A DNA stretch of 64,000 nucleotides from JBNKHH01 sp050290245 (lineage in GTDB: Bacteria > Pseudomonadota > Alphaproteobacteria > Rhodobacterales > Rhodobacteraceae). Of the stretch, positions 26,393 to 35,026 are shown piece by piece. Numbering within the stretch: position 1 is the stretch's first letter; each line of letters starts with the position of its first letter. The notes beneath the pieces are model-generated. The model was given only the letters and a program-made list of their open reading frames with translations. It did no database searches and had not been told where the DNA came from. The DNA lies in NCBI GenBank assembly GCA_050290245.1, contig JBNKHH010000087.1, positions 62,001 to 126,000 of the forward strand, read 5' to 3'. A program made the position numbers and the translations under genes.

Positions 26393-27177
26393 CCGTTCAC
26401 TTTATCGGCGCCGGCCCAGGTGCGCCGGACCTGATCACCCTCAGAGGACGCGACCTGATCGCCTCATGCCCGGTTTGTCTCTATGCCGGTTCGCTGGTGC
26501 CCGAGGCCCTCCTGTCCCATTGCCCGGACGGAGCGCGGATCGTGAATACGGCGCCGCTGGATCTGGATGCGATCATCGACGAGTGCAAGAAGGCCGACGC
26601 GGCGGGACAAGACGTCGCGCGGCTTCATTCCGGGGATTTGTCGGTTTGGTCAGCCATGGGCGAGCAGGTCGCGCGGCTCAAGGCCGAGGGAATAGAGGTT
26701 ACCGTCACCCCCGGCGTTCCAGCTTTTGCCGCCGCCGCCGCCGCTTTGGAAAGCGAGCTGACCTTGCCGGGCGTTGCCCAGTCGGTCGTTCTGACGCGTA
26801 CGTCGGGGCGTGCCTCGGCAATGCCGGAGAGCGAGACGCTTGAGAATTTTGCGGCCACCCGAGCGACGCTGGCCATTCACCTGTCAATCCACCGGCTTGA
26901 CGATGTGATCGCTCGTTTGGCGCCTGCTTACGGCGAGGACTGTCCGGTCGCCGTGGTCTTCCGCGCGAGTTGGCCGGATGAACAGGTCATCCGGGGGACC
27001 CTCGAGACGATTGCGGGCCTGGTTCCGGGAGATGTCAACCGAACGGCCCTGATCCTCGTCGGCCCTGCGCTTCGCGGCGAAACGGATGTCCGCAGCGCCC
27101 TCTATTCGACCGAATACGACCGCCGTTATCGTCCGCAGAGCGCCGATAGCCCCTTCAGTTCCCTTGCAGATGAGTGA
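26389..27177 (+). CDS. cobM: Precorrin-4 C11-methyltransferase
   Basis: The 262-residue SAM methyltransferase has VHFIGAGPGAPDLITLRG at the N terminus, ARLHSGDLSVWSAMGEQ, and VTPGVPAFAAAAAALE, all characteristic of CobM/CbiF. It methylates C11 of precorrin-4 to give precorrin-5. It overlaps cobE at its start and is followed by 54 unremarkable bases before cobB. Confidence 0.95.
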   Translation: MTVHFIGAGPGAPDLITLRGRDLIASCPVCLYAGSLVPEALLSHCPDGARIVNTAPLDLDAIIDECKKADAAGQDVARLHSGDLSVWSAMGEQVARLKAEGIEVTVTPGVPAFAAAAAALESELTLPGVAQSVVLTRTSGRASAMPESETLENFAATRATLAIHLSIHRLDDVIARLAPAYGEDCPVAVVFRASWPDEQVIRGTLETIAGLVPGDVNRTALILVGPALRGETDVRSALYSTEYDRRYRPQSADSPFSSLADE

Positions 27178-27231
27178 GCCTGTGTTCCTTCGACGTCAGT
27201 TCGACATCCCTCCCGCCTGGAGGCACCTGCG

Positions 27232-28542
27232 ATGAGCGTGCCAGGCATCATGATTTCGGCTCCGAGTTCCGGCACAGGCAAGACGACGGTGGCCCTCGGG
27301 CTTTTGCGGGCCTTTGCCGACCGTGGACTTGTGGTCCAGCCATTCAAGAGCGGCCCTGACTATATCGACCCGGCCTTCCACGAGGCGGCGGCGGGGCGGC
27401 GCAGTTTCAACCTGGACACCTGGGCCATGGGGCCTGAGTTGTTCGCCACCGTAGCAGCCGAAGCCGAGGGCGCTGATATCGTCGTCGGCGAAGGTTCGAT
27501 GGGGCTCTACGACGGGGTTGCTACCAGGGGCGCCAGCGGGTTCGGATCCTCTTCCGAGACTGCGCGACGCATGGGCTGGCCAGTGGTTCTGGTGATCGAC
27601 GTGGGCGGGCAGGCGCAATCGGCCGCCGCGACGGCACTGGGGTTTCGCGCCTATGGCGAGGGGTTGCCCTTTGCCGGGGTCATCCTGAACCGGGTCGCCA
27701 GCCCCCGGCACGAGCGTCTGGCGCGTCTTGGCATGGAAAAGGCGGGCATGCCGGTTCTCGGCGTTCTTCCGCGCCGGGGCGATCTTGCGTTGCCGGAGCG
27801 GCATCTCGGCCTGATCCAGGCGGTTGAGCATCCCGACCTGGACGCAGCGATCGCCGGATATGCCAAGTTTCTAAGCGAGAATGTCGATCTCGATGCCATC
27901 CGCGCAGCGGCGCAGGCTGTGTCTCACGCCGGTGCGGGGACTTTGCCGGAACCACCCGCGCAGCGCATCGCCTTGGCGCGGGACGCGGCGTTTTCCTTTA
28001 CCTACCCGCACCTTCTGGAGGGATGGCGCAGGCACGGGGCAGAGGTCCTGCCCTTTTCGCCCCTGGCGGACGAGGCACCCGATCCATCGGCGGATGTCGT
28101 CTGGTTGCCGGGTGGTTATCCTGAGTTGCACGCGGGCCGGATTGCCTCGGCTTCGCGGTTCCTGGATGGATTGCGGGCCCATGCCGAAGCCAGACCTGTG
28201 CATGGGGAGTGCGGTGGCTACATGGCGCTTGGAGAGGCGCTGATCGACAAAGAGGGCGTTCGGCACCGGATGGCCGGGCTTTTGGGGTTGGTGACCTCCT
28301 ATGAAAAGCGGAAGTTCCACTTGGGGTATCGGCGCGCTGAGCTTCTGAACGCCATGCCCGGTTTCGCCGAAGGAGCGGCGCTGCGTGGGCATGAGTTCCA
28401 TTATTCAAGCATCCTTGAACAGCCGGACGAGCCGTTGGCGCGCGTCGCGGACGCCGACGGGGCGCCGGTGCCCGAAACGGGGTCGCGGCGTGGTACCGTC
28501 ACGGGAACGTTCTTTCACATGATTGCCGAGGACAGAGCATGA
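27232..28542 (+). CDS. cobB: Hydrogenobyrinic/cobyrinic acid a,c-diamide synthase
   Basis: The 436-residue two-domain amidotransferase has an N-terminal ATP site SSGTGKTTVALGLL, followed by FKSGPDYIDPAFH. The C-terminal glutamine amidotransferase domain has its Cys in HGECGGYMALG and ends with RGHEFHYS. It amidates side chains a and c before cobalt insertion in the aerobic route. It overlaps cobA by ATGA. Confidence 0.95.
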   Translation: MSVPGIMISAPSSGTGKTTVALGLLRAFADRGLVVQPFKSGPDYIDPAFHEAAAGRRSFNLDTWAMGPELFATVAAEAEGADIVVGEGSMGLYDGVATRGASGFGSSSETARRMGWPVVLVIDVGGQAQSAAATALGFRAYGEGLPFAGVILNRVASPRHERLARLGMEKAGMPVLGVLPRRGDLALPERHLGLIQAVEHPDLDAAIAGYAKFLSENVDLDAIRAAAQAVSHAGAGTLPEPPAQRIALARDAAFSFTYPHLLEGWRRHGAEVLPFSPLADEAPDPSADVVWLPGGYPELHAGRIASASRFLDGLRAHAEARPVHGECGGYMALGEALIDKEGVRHRMAGLLGLVTSYEKRKFHLGYRRAELLNAMPGFAEGAALRGHEFHYSSILEQPDEPLARVADADGAPVPETGSRRGTVTGTFFHMIAEDRA

Positions 28543-29270
28543 CCGGGTTCGTCAGTTTCGTCGGATCGGGTCCGGGCGATCCCGAGTTGCTGACGCTGAA
28601 AGCGGTTGACCGCCTGAAACGGGCGGACGCCGTATTGTACGACGATTTGTCCGCCGGTCCGATCCTTGAACATGCCAATCCGGAAGCCGATCTTGTCAGC
28701 GTCGGGAAGAGGGCCGGGCGCGCCTCACCGCGCCAGGATCACGTCAGCCGTCTGCTGGTCGACTATGCAAAACAGGGCGGGCGTATCGTTCGTTTGAAGT
28801 CGGGCGATGGCGGTGTTTTCGGCAGGCTCGAGGAAGAGTTGCTGGCCCTGCACGGGGCGGCAATCGAATTCGAGATCATTCCAGGAATCCCATCAGCCTG
28901 TGCGGCCGCAGCGGCGGCGGGCATTCCACTGACGCGGCGACTGACGGCGCGGCGGCTTCAGTTCGTTACGGGCCACGATGTGACAGGGAAATTGCCCGAA
29001 GAACTGAACCTGGCTGCTTTGGCGGACGCCGCGGCAACAACTGTAGTCTACATGGGACGAAGGACCTTTGCCGATCTCGCCGAGATTCTCATGGCCCATG
29101 GCCTGCCGCCTGAGACACCCGCTTTGATGGCCGTCGGTGTTTCGACCCCCGAACAAGCTTTGCAGCGCTCGAACGTGGCGGACCTCGCCGCGCAGCTGAG
29201 GGCCGAGCCGCCCGACCGCGCGCCGACCCTGATTCTGTATGGAGCTCTGGCCGAGGGTCGTAATGCGTGA
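28539..29270 (+). CDS. cobA: Uroporphyrinogen-III C-methyltransferase
   Basis: The 243-residue SUMT has VGSGPGDPELLTLKA, VLYDDLSAGPILEHA, RLKSGDGGVFGRLEEE and IPGIPSACAAAAAAGIPLT. It methylates uroporphyrinogen III twice to precorrin-2, the first committed corrin step. It is a stand-alone SUMT, not fused to a CysG dehydrogenase, as expected for a cob-operon copy. It overlaps cobF by eight bases. Confidence 0.93.
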   Translation: MTGFVSFVGSGPGDPELLTLKAVDRLKRADAVLYDDLSAGPILEHANPEADLVSVGKRAGRASPRQDHVSRLLVDYAKQGGRIVRLKSGDGGVFGRLEEELLALHGAAIEFEIIPGIPSACAAAAAAGIPLTRRLTARRLQFVTGHDVTGKLPEELNLAALADAAATTVVYMGRRTFADLAEILMAHGLPPETPALMAVGVSTPEQALQRSNVADLAAQLRAEPPDRAPTLILYGALAEGRNA

Positions 29271-29997
29271 ACTGCTGGTCATCGGGATCGGGGCGGGCAA
29301 TCCCGATCACCTTACGCGCCAGGGTGCGCAGGCGATCCGTGAGGCCGATATAATCCTCGTGCCGCGCAAAGGGGCGAAGAAAGACGATCTTGCCCAGGTG
29401 AGGCGCGACATCTGCGCGGAACTCGGCGCGGAAGACCGGCTGTGCGAGTTCGATCTGCCGGTGCGTGCAGCAGAGGGCGAGTATCGCCAGCGGGTCGACG
29501 ACTGGCATGATGCCATTGCGCGGGCCTGGACCGAAGCCTTGCCAAAGGATCCCGGCGTGGTCGCGCTTTTGGTTTGGGGCGACCCGTCGCTGTATGACTC
29601 GACCCTGCGGATCGCGGGGCGTCTTGACCCGCAGCCGCGCGTCAGGGTCATTCCGGGGATAACCGCACTTCAGGCGCTCACGGCCGCCCATGCAATACCC
29701 CTGAATGCCATCAATTCACCGATCACCATCACCACGGGGCGGAGGCTCCGCGACGAAGGCTGGCCCTCTGGCGCCGAGACAGTCGCGGTCATGTTGGATG
29801 GCGAGTGCAGCTTCCGGCATCTGGACCCCGATGGGCTGGTAATCTGGTGGGGCGCTTTCCTGGGTATGGAAAACGAGGTGCTTTGCAGCGGTTTGCTGGC
29901 CGAAGTCGGAGAGCGCATCTTTGATCTGCGCCAGAAGGCGCGGAAAGATCACGGCTGGATCATGGACATCTACTTGCTGAAGGCAGCTGCCGGCTGA
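29263..29997 (+). CDS. cobF: Precorrin-6A synthase (deacetylating)
   Basis: The 244-residue methyltransferase methylates C1 of precorrin-5 with loss of acetate and is specific to the aerobic pathway. Conserved parts are VIGIGAGNPDHLTRQG, ILVPRKGAKKDDL, LLVWGDPSLYDSTLRI and IPGITALQALTAAH. I choose the ATG at 29263 over the earlier in-frame codon at 29239 because the family starts directly with this strand. It is the last gene of the run, followed by the second riboswitch leader. Confidence 0.94.
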   Translation: MRELLVIGIGAGNPDHLTRQGAQAIREADIILVPRKGAKKDDLAQVRRDICAELGAEDRLCEFDLPVRAAEGEYRQRVDDWHDAIARAWTEALPKDPGVVALLVWGDPSLYDSTLRIAGRLDPQPRVRVIPGITALQALTAAHAIPLNAINSPITITTGRRLRDEGWPSGAETVAVMLDGECSFRHLDPDGLVIWWGAFLGMENEVLCSGLLAEVGERIFDLRQKARKDHGWIMDIYLLKAAAG

Positions 29998-30107
29998 CAC
30001 GTGGGGACCTGGCGCTTGTCTGCAAAAATGGCCGGCGAGTCGAATTCTGTCAGCGAACCTGTGCCGAAAGGCATTGCAAACGCTGACAACGGCGGGTTAA
30101 ATTAAAT

Positions 30108-30296
30108 TGTGTCTGGTCTTGGTGAAGCATTCGGCAAGCCAGAGGGAATGCGGTGCGTCCATTTGGGCAATTCCGCAGCCGCCCCCGCGACTGTAAGCGG
30201 ATAGTGCCTGCCCGGAGAGCCACTCCCTGAATACTGGGGGGAAGGAGGGCAGAGTGCCATGACCCGCAAGCCAGGAGACCTGCCGGGCACATGGAT
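30108..30296 (+). promoter_or_regulatory. Cobalamin riboswitch ahead of cbtB-cbtA
   Basis: The 335-base stretch between cobF and cbtB holds a second B12 aptamer. Elements in order are AGGGAATGCGGTG, GCAGCCGCCCCCGCGACTGTAAG, GCCACTCCC, GGGGGGAAGGAGGG and the B12 box AGCCAGGAGACCTGCC at 30269-30284. A short hairpin (CCGCC with GGCGG) and then AAGGAGG precede the cbtB start, which suggests control of translation. It implies that cobalt uptake is lowered when cobalamin is plentiful. Confidence 0.94.
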
Positions 30297-30332
30297 AAAC
30301 CCGCCGTCGGGTAGGGCGGCAAGGAGGTAGGA

Positions 30333-30503
30333 ATGAATACTCAAGCAATCGTTTCGGCTAAGGCTGGTTCGGCACGTCTGGCAATGGTGTTTGCAGCGCT
30401 GATCGGCGTTGGAATTGTTACCCTGGCTGGGCATGTACAGGCCAGCGCGCTGCATGACGCGGCTCACGACGTGCGTCACGCAACTGGCTTCCCCTGCCAC
30501 TGA
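30333..30503 (+). CDS. cbtB: CbtB, small subunit of a predicted cobalt transporter
   Basis: The 56-residue protein has one membrane helix (about residues 15-35) and a His-rich C terminus, HDAAHDVRHATGFPCH, matching the CbtB pattern of conserved His and a final Cys-His. It has a strong Shine-Dalgarno sequence AAGGAGG, directly controlled by the upstream riboswitch. It is followed 4 bases later by cbtA. The His/Cys tail probably binds Co(II). Confidence 0.9.
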   Translation: MNTQAIVSAKAGSARLAMVFAALIGVGIVTLAGHVQASALHDAAHDVRHATGFPCH

Positions 30504-30507
30504 TCCA

Positions 30508-31191
30508 ATGTTTTCACGCATATTGACCAGCGCGTTGATCGCTGGTGCCGCTGCGGGGCTGTGCGCCGCAGCGCTTCAACTGCTGTTCGTACAGCCGGTG
30601 CTTTTGCATGCCGAACTGTACGAGTCTGGTGACCTTGTCCATTTCGGTGGTGGCGCCAGCTTGGCGGCTGCGCCTGAGTTTCCGATGGACCTGATGCGGG
30701 ACGCGCTGAGCGTCCTGTTTTCTATGCTGATCTACGCCGGATATGGCCTGGTTCTTGTCGCGGCCATGTCGTTTGCCGAGGAACAGGGCGCGACGATTTC
30801 GGCGCGCACCGGGATCATTTGGGGCGTTGCCGGGTTTATTGCGGTGCAGTTTGCGCCCGGCGTGTCGCTGGCGCCCGAGTTGCCGGGTTCTTCTGCTGCG
30901 GATGTTGGTGTTCGTCAGGTTTGGTGGTGGGCGACTGTCGTTGCGGCTGCCGTCGGCCTGTGGCTGATCGCCTTTGGCAGGAACTGGCCCTTGTGGGTGT
31001 TGGCCGTGGCCTTGCTGCTGGTTCCGCATCTGGTCGGTGCCCCCATGCCCGAGGAATACACCGGGCCGGTGCCACCTGAACTGGCTGCCTTGTTTGCCGC
31101 TCGCGCCTTGGGCATCGGGCTGGCCGCGTGGGTTTTGACAGGGCTTTTTGCGGGAATGTTGTGGTCGCAGAGCCAAGGCGAGGCGTCATGA
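30508..31191 (+). CDS. cbtA: CbtA, membrane subunit of a predicted cobalt transporter
   Basis: The 227-residue protein has about five or six hydrophobic segments. It begins MFSRILTSALIAGAAAG and has FAPGVSLAPELPG in the middle and PVPPELAALFAARAL near the end, typical of CbtA. I use the ATG at 30508; the longer frame runs back into cbtB. Family members are predicted cobalt transporters on the basis of B12 riboswitches, as seen here. The stop overlaps the next gene by ATGA. Confidence 0.9.
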   Translation: MFSRILTSALIAGAAAGLCAAALQLLFVQPVLLHAELYESGDLVHFGGGASLAAAPEFPMDLMRDALSVLFSMLIYAGYGLVLVAAMSFAEEQGATISARTGIIWGVAGFIAVQFAPGVSLAPELPGSSAADVGVRQVWWWATVVAAAVGLWLIAFGRNWPLWVLAVALLLVPHLVGAPMPEEYTGPVPPELAALFAARALGIGLAAWVLTGLFAGMLWSQSQGEAS

Positions 31192-31682
31192 ACCGCGCTT
31201 TGGCGATGCTGATCATTGGCCTTGTCTTCGGGGGTGGGTTGGGGTTTGTCCTGGCGGCGGCCGGCAGCGTGACGCTGGACGGCCATGACCACGCCACCGA
31301 TCATGGCGCGATGGCACATGACTCGCATGAGGCCAGCGCGCACACCCATGATGAGGTTGTCATCCTGGCGTCCGGCCCCAATGCGCCCACACTGAGGACG
31401 CGAATGGCAAAGGACCCTGTCTCCGGGTGGAACCTTGAGCTGATCACGACCGGCTTCACCTTCGCGCCCGAGCATTCGGGACAGGATCACGTGGACGGCG
31501 AAGGCCACGCGCATCTCTACGTGAACGGTGAAAAGATCGCCCGTATCTACGGCCCTTGGATGCACGTGGGATCGTTGCCCGAAGGCGAAGTCGAGGTGCT
31601 GGTAACTCTGAACGCCAACGACCATCGCGCATTGGCCGTTGGCGACTCACCTCTGGCGGCGGCGATAACCATACAGAACTGA
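31188..31682 (+). CDS. Anchored periplasmic His-rich protein in the cobalt uptake operon
   Basis: The 164-residue protein has an N-terminal membrane anchor or signal (LAMLIIGLVFGGGLGFVLAA). A short His/Asp/Glu-rich linker follows, with HDHATDHGAMAHDSHEASAHTHDE split across residues 32-56. The C-terminal domain of about 100 residues contains FAPEHSGQDHVDGEGHAHLYVNG and looks like a small beta-sandwich. I do not recognise a named family. Coupling to cbtA by ATGA and the His content suggest a periplasmic cobalt-capture partner, which is inference. Confidence 0.75.
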   Translation: MNRALAMLIIGLVFGGGLGFVLAAAGSVTLDGHDHATDHGAMAHDSHEASAHTHDEVVILASGPNAPTLRTRMAKDPVSGWNLELITTGFTFAPEHSGQDHVDGEGHAHLYVNGEKIARIYGPWMHVGSLPEGEVEVLVTLNANDHRALAVGDSPLAAAITIQN

Positions 31683-31695
31683 CAGGCCGAAGGCC

Positions 31696-32037
31696 TCAGG
31701 CCGGCACGCGGACCGTCAGGCAATAACGCAGGCGGCCGCAGGGGCGGGCGTCCTGGATCCAACCGTCTGCATGGTCGAGATAGGCTTTGCAGGTGGCGGC
31801 AATGTCGGTTGCATCCTGTTCCGGATCGATCCCCGAAAAGACATAGCTGGCACCCCCGTCCATTTGCAGCGTCATTGCGACGGGTGCGTCGCATTTCTCA
31901 AGGCAGGGTGAAATGCCGACGGACACCGATCCGTTCAGACCGAGTTTCGACAGTTCCTGTTCGATTGGTCCAAGGGACACGGGTGCAGAGTTGCGGCATT
32001 CGCTGCAAATCAGGAGTCTGAGCATAGGCACGGGCAT
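31696..32037 (-). CDS. DUF1636 metal-binding-type protein, copy 2
   Basis: The 113-residue protein has the same plan as the gene at 15954: an N-terminal CSECRN pair, a central CLEKCDAPVAM pair, then SYVFSGIDPEQDATD and a C-terminal RVPA. A start at 32037 or 32025 is possible. It converges on the cbtB-cbtA operon with only 13 bases between stops. It is probably metal-related and linked to cobalt by position, with function unknown. Confidence 0.8.
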   Translation of the reverse strand: MPVPMLRLLICSECRNSAPVSLGPIEQELSKLGLNGSVSVGISPCLEKCDAPVAMTLQMDGGASYVFSGIDPEQDATDIAATCKAYLDHADGWIQDARPCGRLRYCLTVRVPA

Positions 32038-32173
32038 GGTCCGGGTTTTTGCCCAGAATGCGCCAAATCAGAAGGGATTGGAATGGCTGTCAAAGTCTTT
32101 GGGCGGGAATCGGGATTGCAGCGAGTCGGAAGATGGGACATGCCTGGATCGAGCGGGCGAAAAGGATGACTTG

Positions 32174-32845
32174 ATGATCGACGGGGTGATGGATGTCGGC
32201 AAGATCGTCGTCGCAGATCTGGTCCTTTCGGGTGACAATGCCTTGGTCATTGGCATGGCGGCGGCGACGCTCAGTCCCGCCCTGCGACGTAAAGCCATTT
32301 TTTATGGCATGCTGGTCGCGGCCGTCATGCGTATCGTCTTTGCCGTTGTGGCGACGAGCCTTTTGAATGTGCCGGGGCTGCTGTTTTTTGGGGCGTGCCT
32401 GCTGTTCTGGGTTTGCTGGCGTCTTTACGAGGAAATCCGCAGCGACATTGACGAAGAGGCAGCCCACGCTCTTGAGGCCGCTGAAGACCTTGAGGCGGGA
32501 TATACCGGTGCGCCACGAAGGACGATGGCGTCTGCGCTGATCTCGATCACCATCGCCGATGTTTCAATGTCGCTGGACAATGTCCTTGCCGTGGCAGCCA
32601 TCGCGGACGGAGACCGCGCCATGCTGGTGTTCGGCCTTGGCCTGGCCATCGTGCTCATGGCCTGTGCCGCGACGGTCGTCATGACGCTCCTGACCCGGTT
32701 TCCGTGGATTTCCTGGCTTGGCCTCATGATCCTGATTTATGTGGCCGGAGAAATGCTTTACCGGGGATTCGTCGACGCGGACCTCGGCATCGGTCCCATG
32801 TTCGGGTTGTTTGAGGGATGGCCGACCGGCAAAGGCCCCCACTGA
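32174..32845 (+). CDS. TerC-family membrane protein
   Basis: The 223-residue protein has about seven hydrophobic segments. The two copies of the TerC metal-site motif are visible: ADLVLSGDNALVIGMA and IADVSMSLDNVLAVAAI, each with the conserved Asp-Asn. Related proteins act in Mn(II) or Ca(II) export or tellurium resistance. I start at the ATG at 32174 after a TTG; an ATG five codons later is possible. No Mn riboswitch is evident upstream. Confidence 0.85.
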   Translation: MIDGVMDVGKIVVADLVLSGDNALVIGMAAATLSPALRRKAIFYGMLVAAVMRIVFAVVATSLLNVPGLLFFGACLLFWVCWRLYEEIRSDIDEEAAHALEAAEDLEAGYTGAPRRTMASALISITIADVSMSLDNVLAVAAIADGDRAMLVFGLGLAIVLMACAATVVMTLLTRFPWISWLGLMILIYVAGEMLYRGFVDADLGIGPMFGLFEGWPTGKGPH

Positions 32846-32866
32846 CACCGGGCGGCTGGCCTGGGA

Positions 32867-34198
32867 TCAGACGCTGTCCAGATAGAGATCGATACATTCC
32901 TGCTCGGACATGTCATCCATTTCGGCAAGCTCTTGCCGCTTGGTCATGACAAAGTTGCGGATCAGCTGTTTCGGCAAGAAACGAGCGATGTTCTTGTCGG
33001 TCTCAAACAGGTCGATGGCGCCACCCCATGTTGATGGAATCTGCTCCAGGTCATGATCATAGGCGTTGCCGGTGACCGGTGCAGGAGGTTCAAGTTGGTC
33101 TTCGAGGCCGATCAGGGCCGCGCCGAGGATGGCTGTGAGGATGAGATAGGGGTTCGTGTCTCCGCCTGCCACGCGATGTTCGATCCTGCGTGCGGCCGTG
33201 GGGCCTGACGGGATGCGGATGGCGGCGGTCCGGTTCTCATAGGCCCATGCGACGCCTGTCGGGGCGTGTGCGTCGGGGACGAGCCGTTCGAAACTGTTGC
33301 CGTGCGGCGCGAAGATCAGTGTCGACGCGGGCATGGCCGCCAGGCATCCCGCGACAGCATGGCGGAGCGCGTCGCTGCCTTTCGGGCCGCCGTCGTCAAA
33401 GATGTTCTTGCCGTCCGCGTCGAGGATCGAAAAGTGAACGTGCATCCCGTTGCCGGAAAAATCGGAATAGGGTTTGGCCATGAAACTGGCGGCAAAACCG
33501 TGTTTACGGGCCAGGCCCTTGACGAGGATCTTGAACAGCCAGGCGTCATCTGCGGTTTTCAGGGCCGGGCCATGGACGAGGTTGATCTCGTATTGCCCCA
33601 TCCCGGCTTCGGATATGGCCGTTTCGACCGGAATGTCCATCGCATGACATGCGTCGTAGAGTTCCGAAAAGAACTCATCGAAGGCATCCAGGGCACGCAG
33701 ACTCAGGATTTCGCCACCAAGGCGGCGCTTGCCCGAGCGGGGCGATTTCGGCGGGCGCAGCATCTCGGTGCTGTCGTCGATCAGGTAAAATTCCAATTCG
33801 ACAGCCGCGACGATTTTCAGCCCATGGCTATCGAACCCGTCGAGAACGGCTTTCAGCGCGTGGCGCGGGTCGCCGGCGAAGGGTTTGCCTGAATCGGTGA
33901 ACATCCACATCGGCAGCATTGCCGAAGGGGCAGAGAGCCAGGGCAGGGGCACGAAACCGCGATCGGTGGGTTTGAGGACTCCGTCACGGTCGCCGCTGTC
34001 GAAGACCAGAGGACTGTTCTCGATGTCATCGCCCCAGATGTCGACGTTCAGTGCCGACAGGGGCATCCGGGTGCCATCCTCGACCGCCTTTTCAGCAAAG
34101 CCAGCGGGCATCTTCTTACCCCGCGCCTGGCCATTCAGGTCAGCGACGGCAGTCGAAATCATGCGGATCTCGGGGTGTTCCTTCAGCCAGCTTTTCAA
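32867..34198 (-). CDS. Glutamine synthetase family ligase (gamma-glutamyl-amine type)
   Basis: The 443-residue GS-fold enzyme has the metal and ATP motifs AAVELEFYLID, GNGMHVHFSI, ANPYLILTAILGAAL-like GDTNPYLILTAIL and FAPHGNSFERL. It differs from GlnA and resembles GlnT/PuuA-type ligases that glutamylate amines such as putrescine or methylamine. It probably starts at the TTG at 34198 (MKSWLKEHPEI), three bases after the permease stop; the ATG at 34162 is an alternative. It is the last gene of a polar amino acid ABC operon. The substrate is not readable. Confidence 0.8.
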   Translation of the reverse strand: MKSWLKEHPEIRMISTAVADLNGQARGKKMPAGFAEKAVEDGTRMPLSALNVDIWGDDIENSPLVFDSGDRDGVLKPTDRGFVPLPWLSAPSAMLPMWMFTDSGKPFAGDPRHALKAVLDGFDSHGLKIVAAVELEFYLIDDSTEMLRPPKSPRSGKRRLGGEILSLRALDAFDEFFSELYDACHAMDIPVETAISEAGMGQYEINLVHGPALKTADDAWLFKILVKGLARKHGFAASFMAKPYSDFSGNGMHVHFSILDADGKNIFDDGGPKGSDALRHAVAGCLAAMPASTLIFAPHGNSFERLVPDAHAPTGVAWAYENRTAAIRIPSGPTAARRIEHRVAGGDTNPYLILTAILGAALIGLEDQLEPPAPVTGNAYDHDLEQIPSTWGGAIDLFETDKNIARFLPKQLIRNFVMTKRQELAEMDDMSEQECIDLYLDSV

Positions 34199-34201
34199 TG
34201 G

Positions 34202-35026
34202 TCACCTGATGATCTGGGGGCGATAGCGGATTTTCTCGGTCCGGTCTGGCATGTGTCTGTTCAGTCGGTTGTTCACGAAGCCAAAGGTGGCGATGACGGT
34301 AAGCGTCAGAAGGATGAAAAAACCCGCGACAATCGGATAGGGGATGAACGGGTTGAAGGTCTTGTCGGCGAAATAGTTGGCATAGTAAAGCGCATCTCCG
34401 CGTTGCTGCCAGGCGGGGAAGCCCGAGAAGAAGACCAAAGTCGTCGCGTGGAACAGAAAGATCGCCTCGTTCGTATAGGCCGGCCAGGCCAACCGCAGCA
34501 TGGTCGGAAATGTGATGCGGCGAAACCGGCTCCATCCCGTCATTCCATAGGCATCGGCAGCCTCGACGTCGCCCTTGGGTATGGACCGGAGGGCGCCATA
34601 GAAAATTTCCGCGGAATAGGCCGAGGTATTGAGGAAAAGGACGATCAGCGCCCCGGCCCAAGCCTTGGTCAGCCAGCGCGTTTCGGCGGTCATGCCAAAA
34701 ATTTCGATGCCTTCGCGCGGCAAAAGGACCAGGGCCTCGTAGGCGAGGAAAAACTGGATAAAAAGAGGAGACCCCCGGAAGACAAAGACGAACCATTCGG
34801 CAGGCTTACGTATCCAGGGCGAGGCTGCCGACTTGGCGAGCGCAACTGTTGTGGCAAGGAAAAAGCCGGACGCCAGTGCAAGAACGCCGAAGTAGACGTT
34901 CCAAAGCATGCCTGATCCGATCAGCACGAATTGGTGGCAAAGAGTAATATCCGCTTTCGGCAATAGCCTTTCGCCGAACCCAATGGAGCGGAACGCATAG
35001 TCCGCGACGATATCCCAACAGCTCAT
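34202..35026 (-). CDS. Polar amino acid ABC transporter permease (HisM type)
   Basis: The 274-residue inner membrane protein has about five helices. The ABC coupling loop is YGALRSIPKGDVEAADAYGM, followed by GWSRFRRITFPTMLRLAWP. The N-terminal FRGSPLFIQFFLAYEAL is typical of HisM/GlnP permeases. The ATG at 35026 overlaps the previous permease stop by ATGA. It pairs with the HisQ-type permease upstream. Confidence 0.88.
   Translation of the reverse strand: MSCWDIVADYAFRSIGFGERLLPKADITLCHQFVLIGSGMLWNVYFGVLALASGFFLATTVALAKSAASPWIRKPAEWFVFVFRGSPLFIQFFLAYEALVLLPREGIEIFGMTAETRWLTKAWAGALIVLFLNTSAYSAEIFYGALRSIPKGDVEAADAYGMTGWSRFRRITFPTMLRLAWPAYTNEAIFLFHATTLVFFSGFPAWQQRGDALYYANYFADKTFNPFIPYPIVAGFFILLTLTVIATFGFVNNRLNRHMPDRTEKIRYRPQIIR

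Noticed and set aside
32040..32173. Manganese (yybP-ykoY) riboswitch before the TerC-family gene
   Set aside because: The conserved aptamer segments of that class are not visible in this leader.
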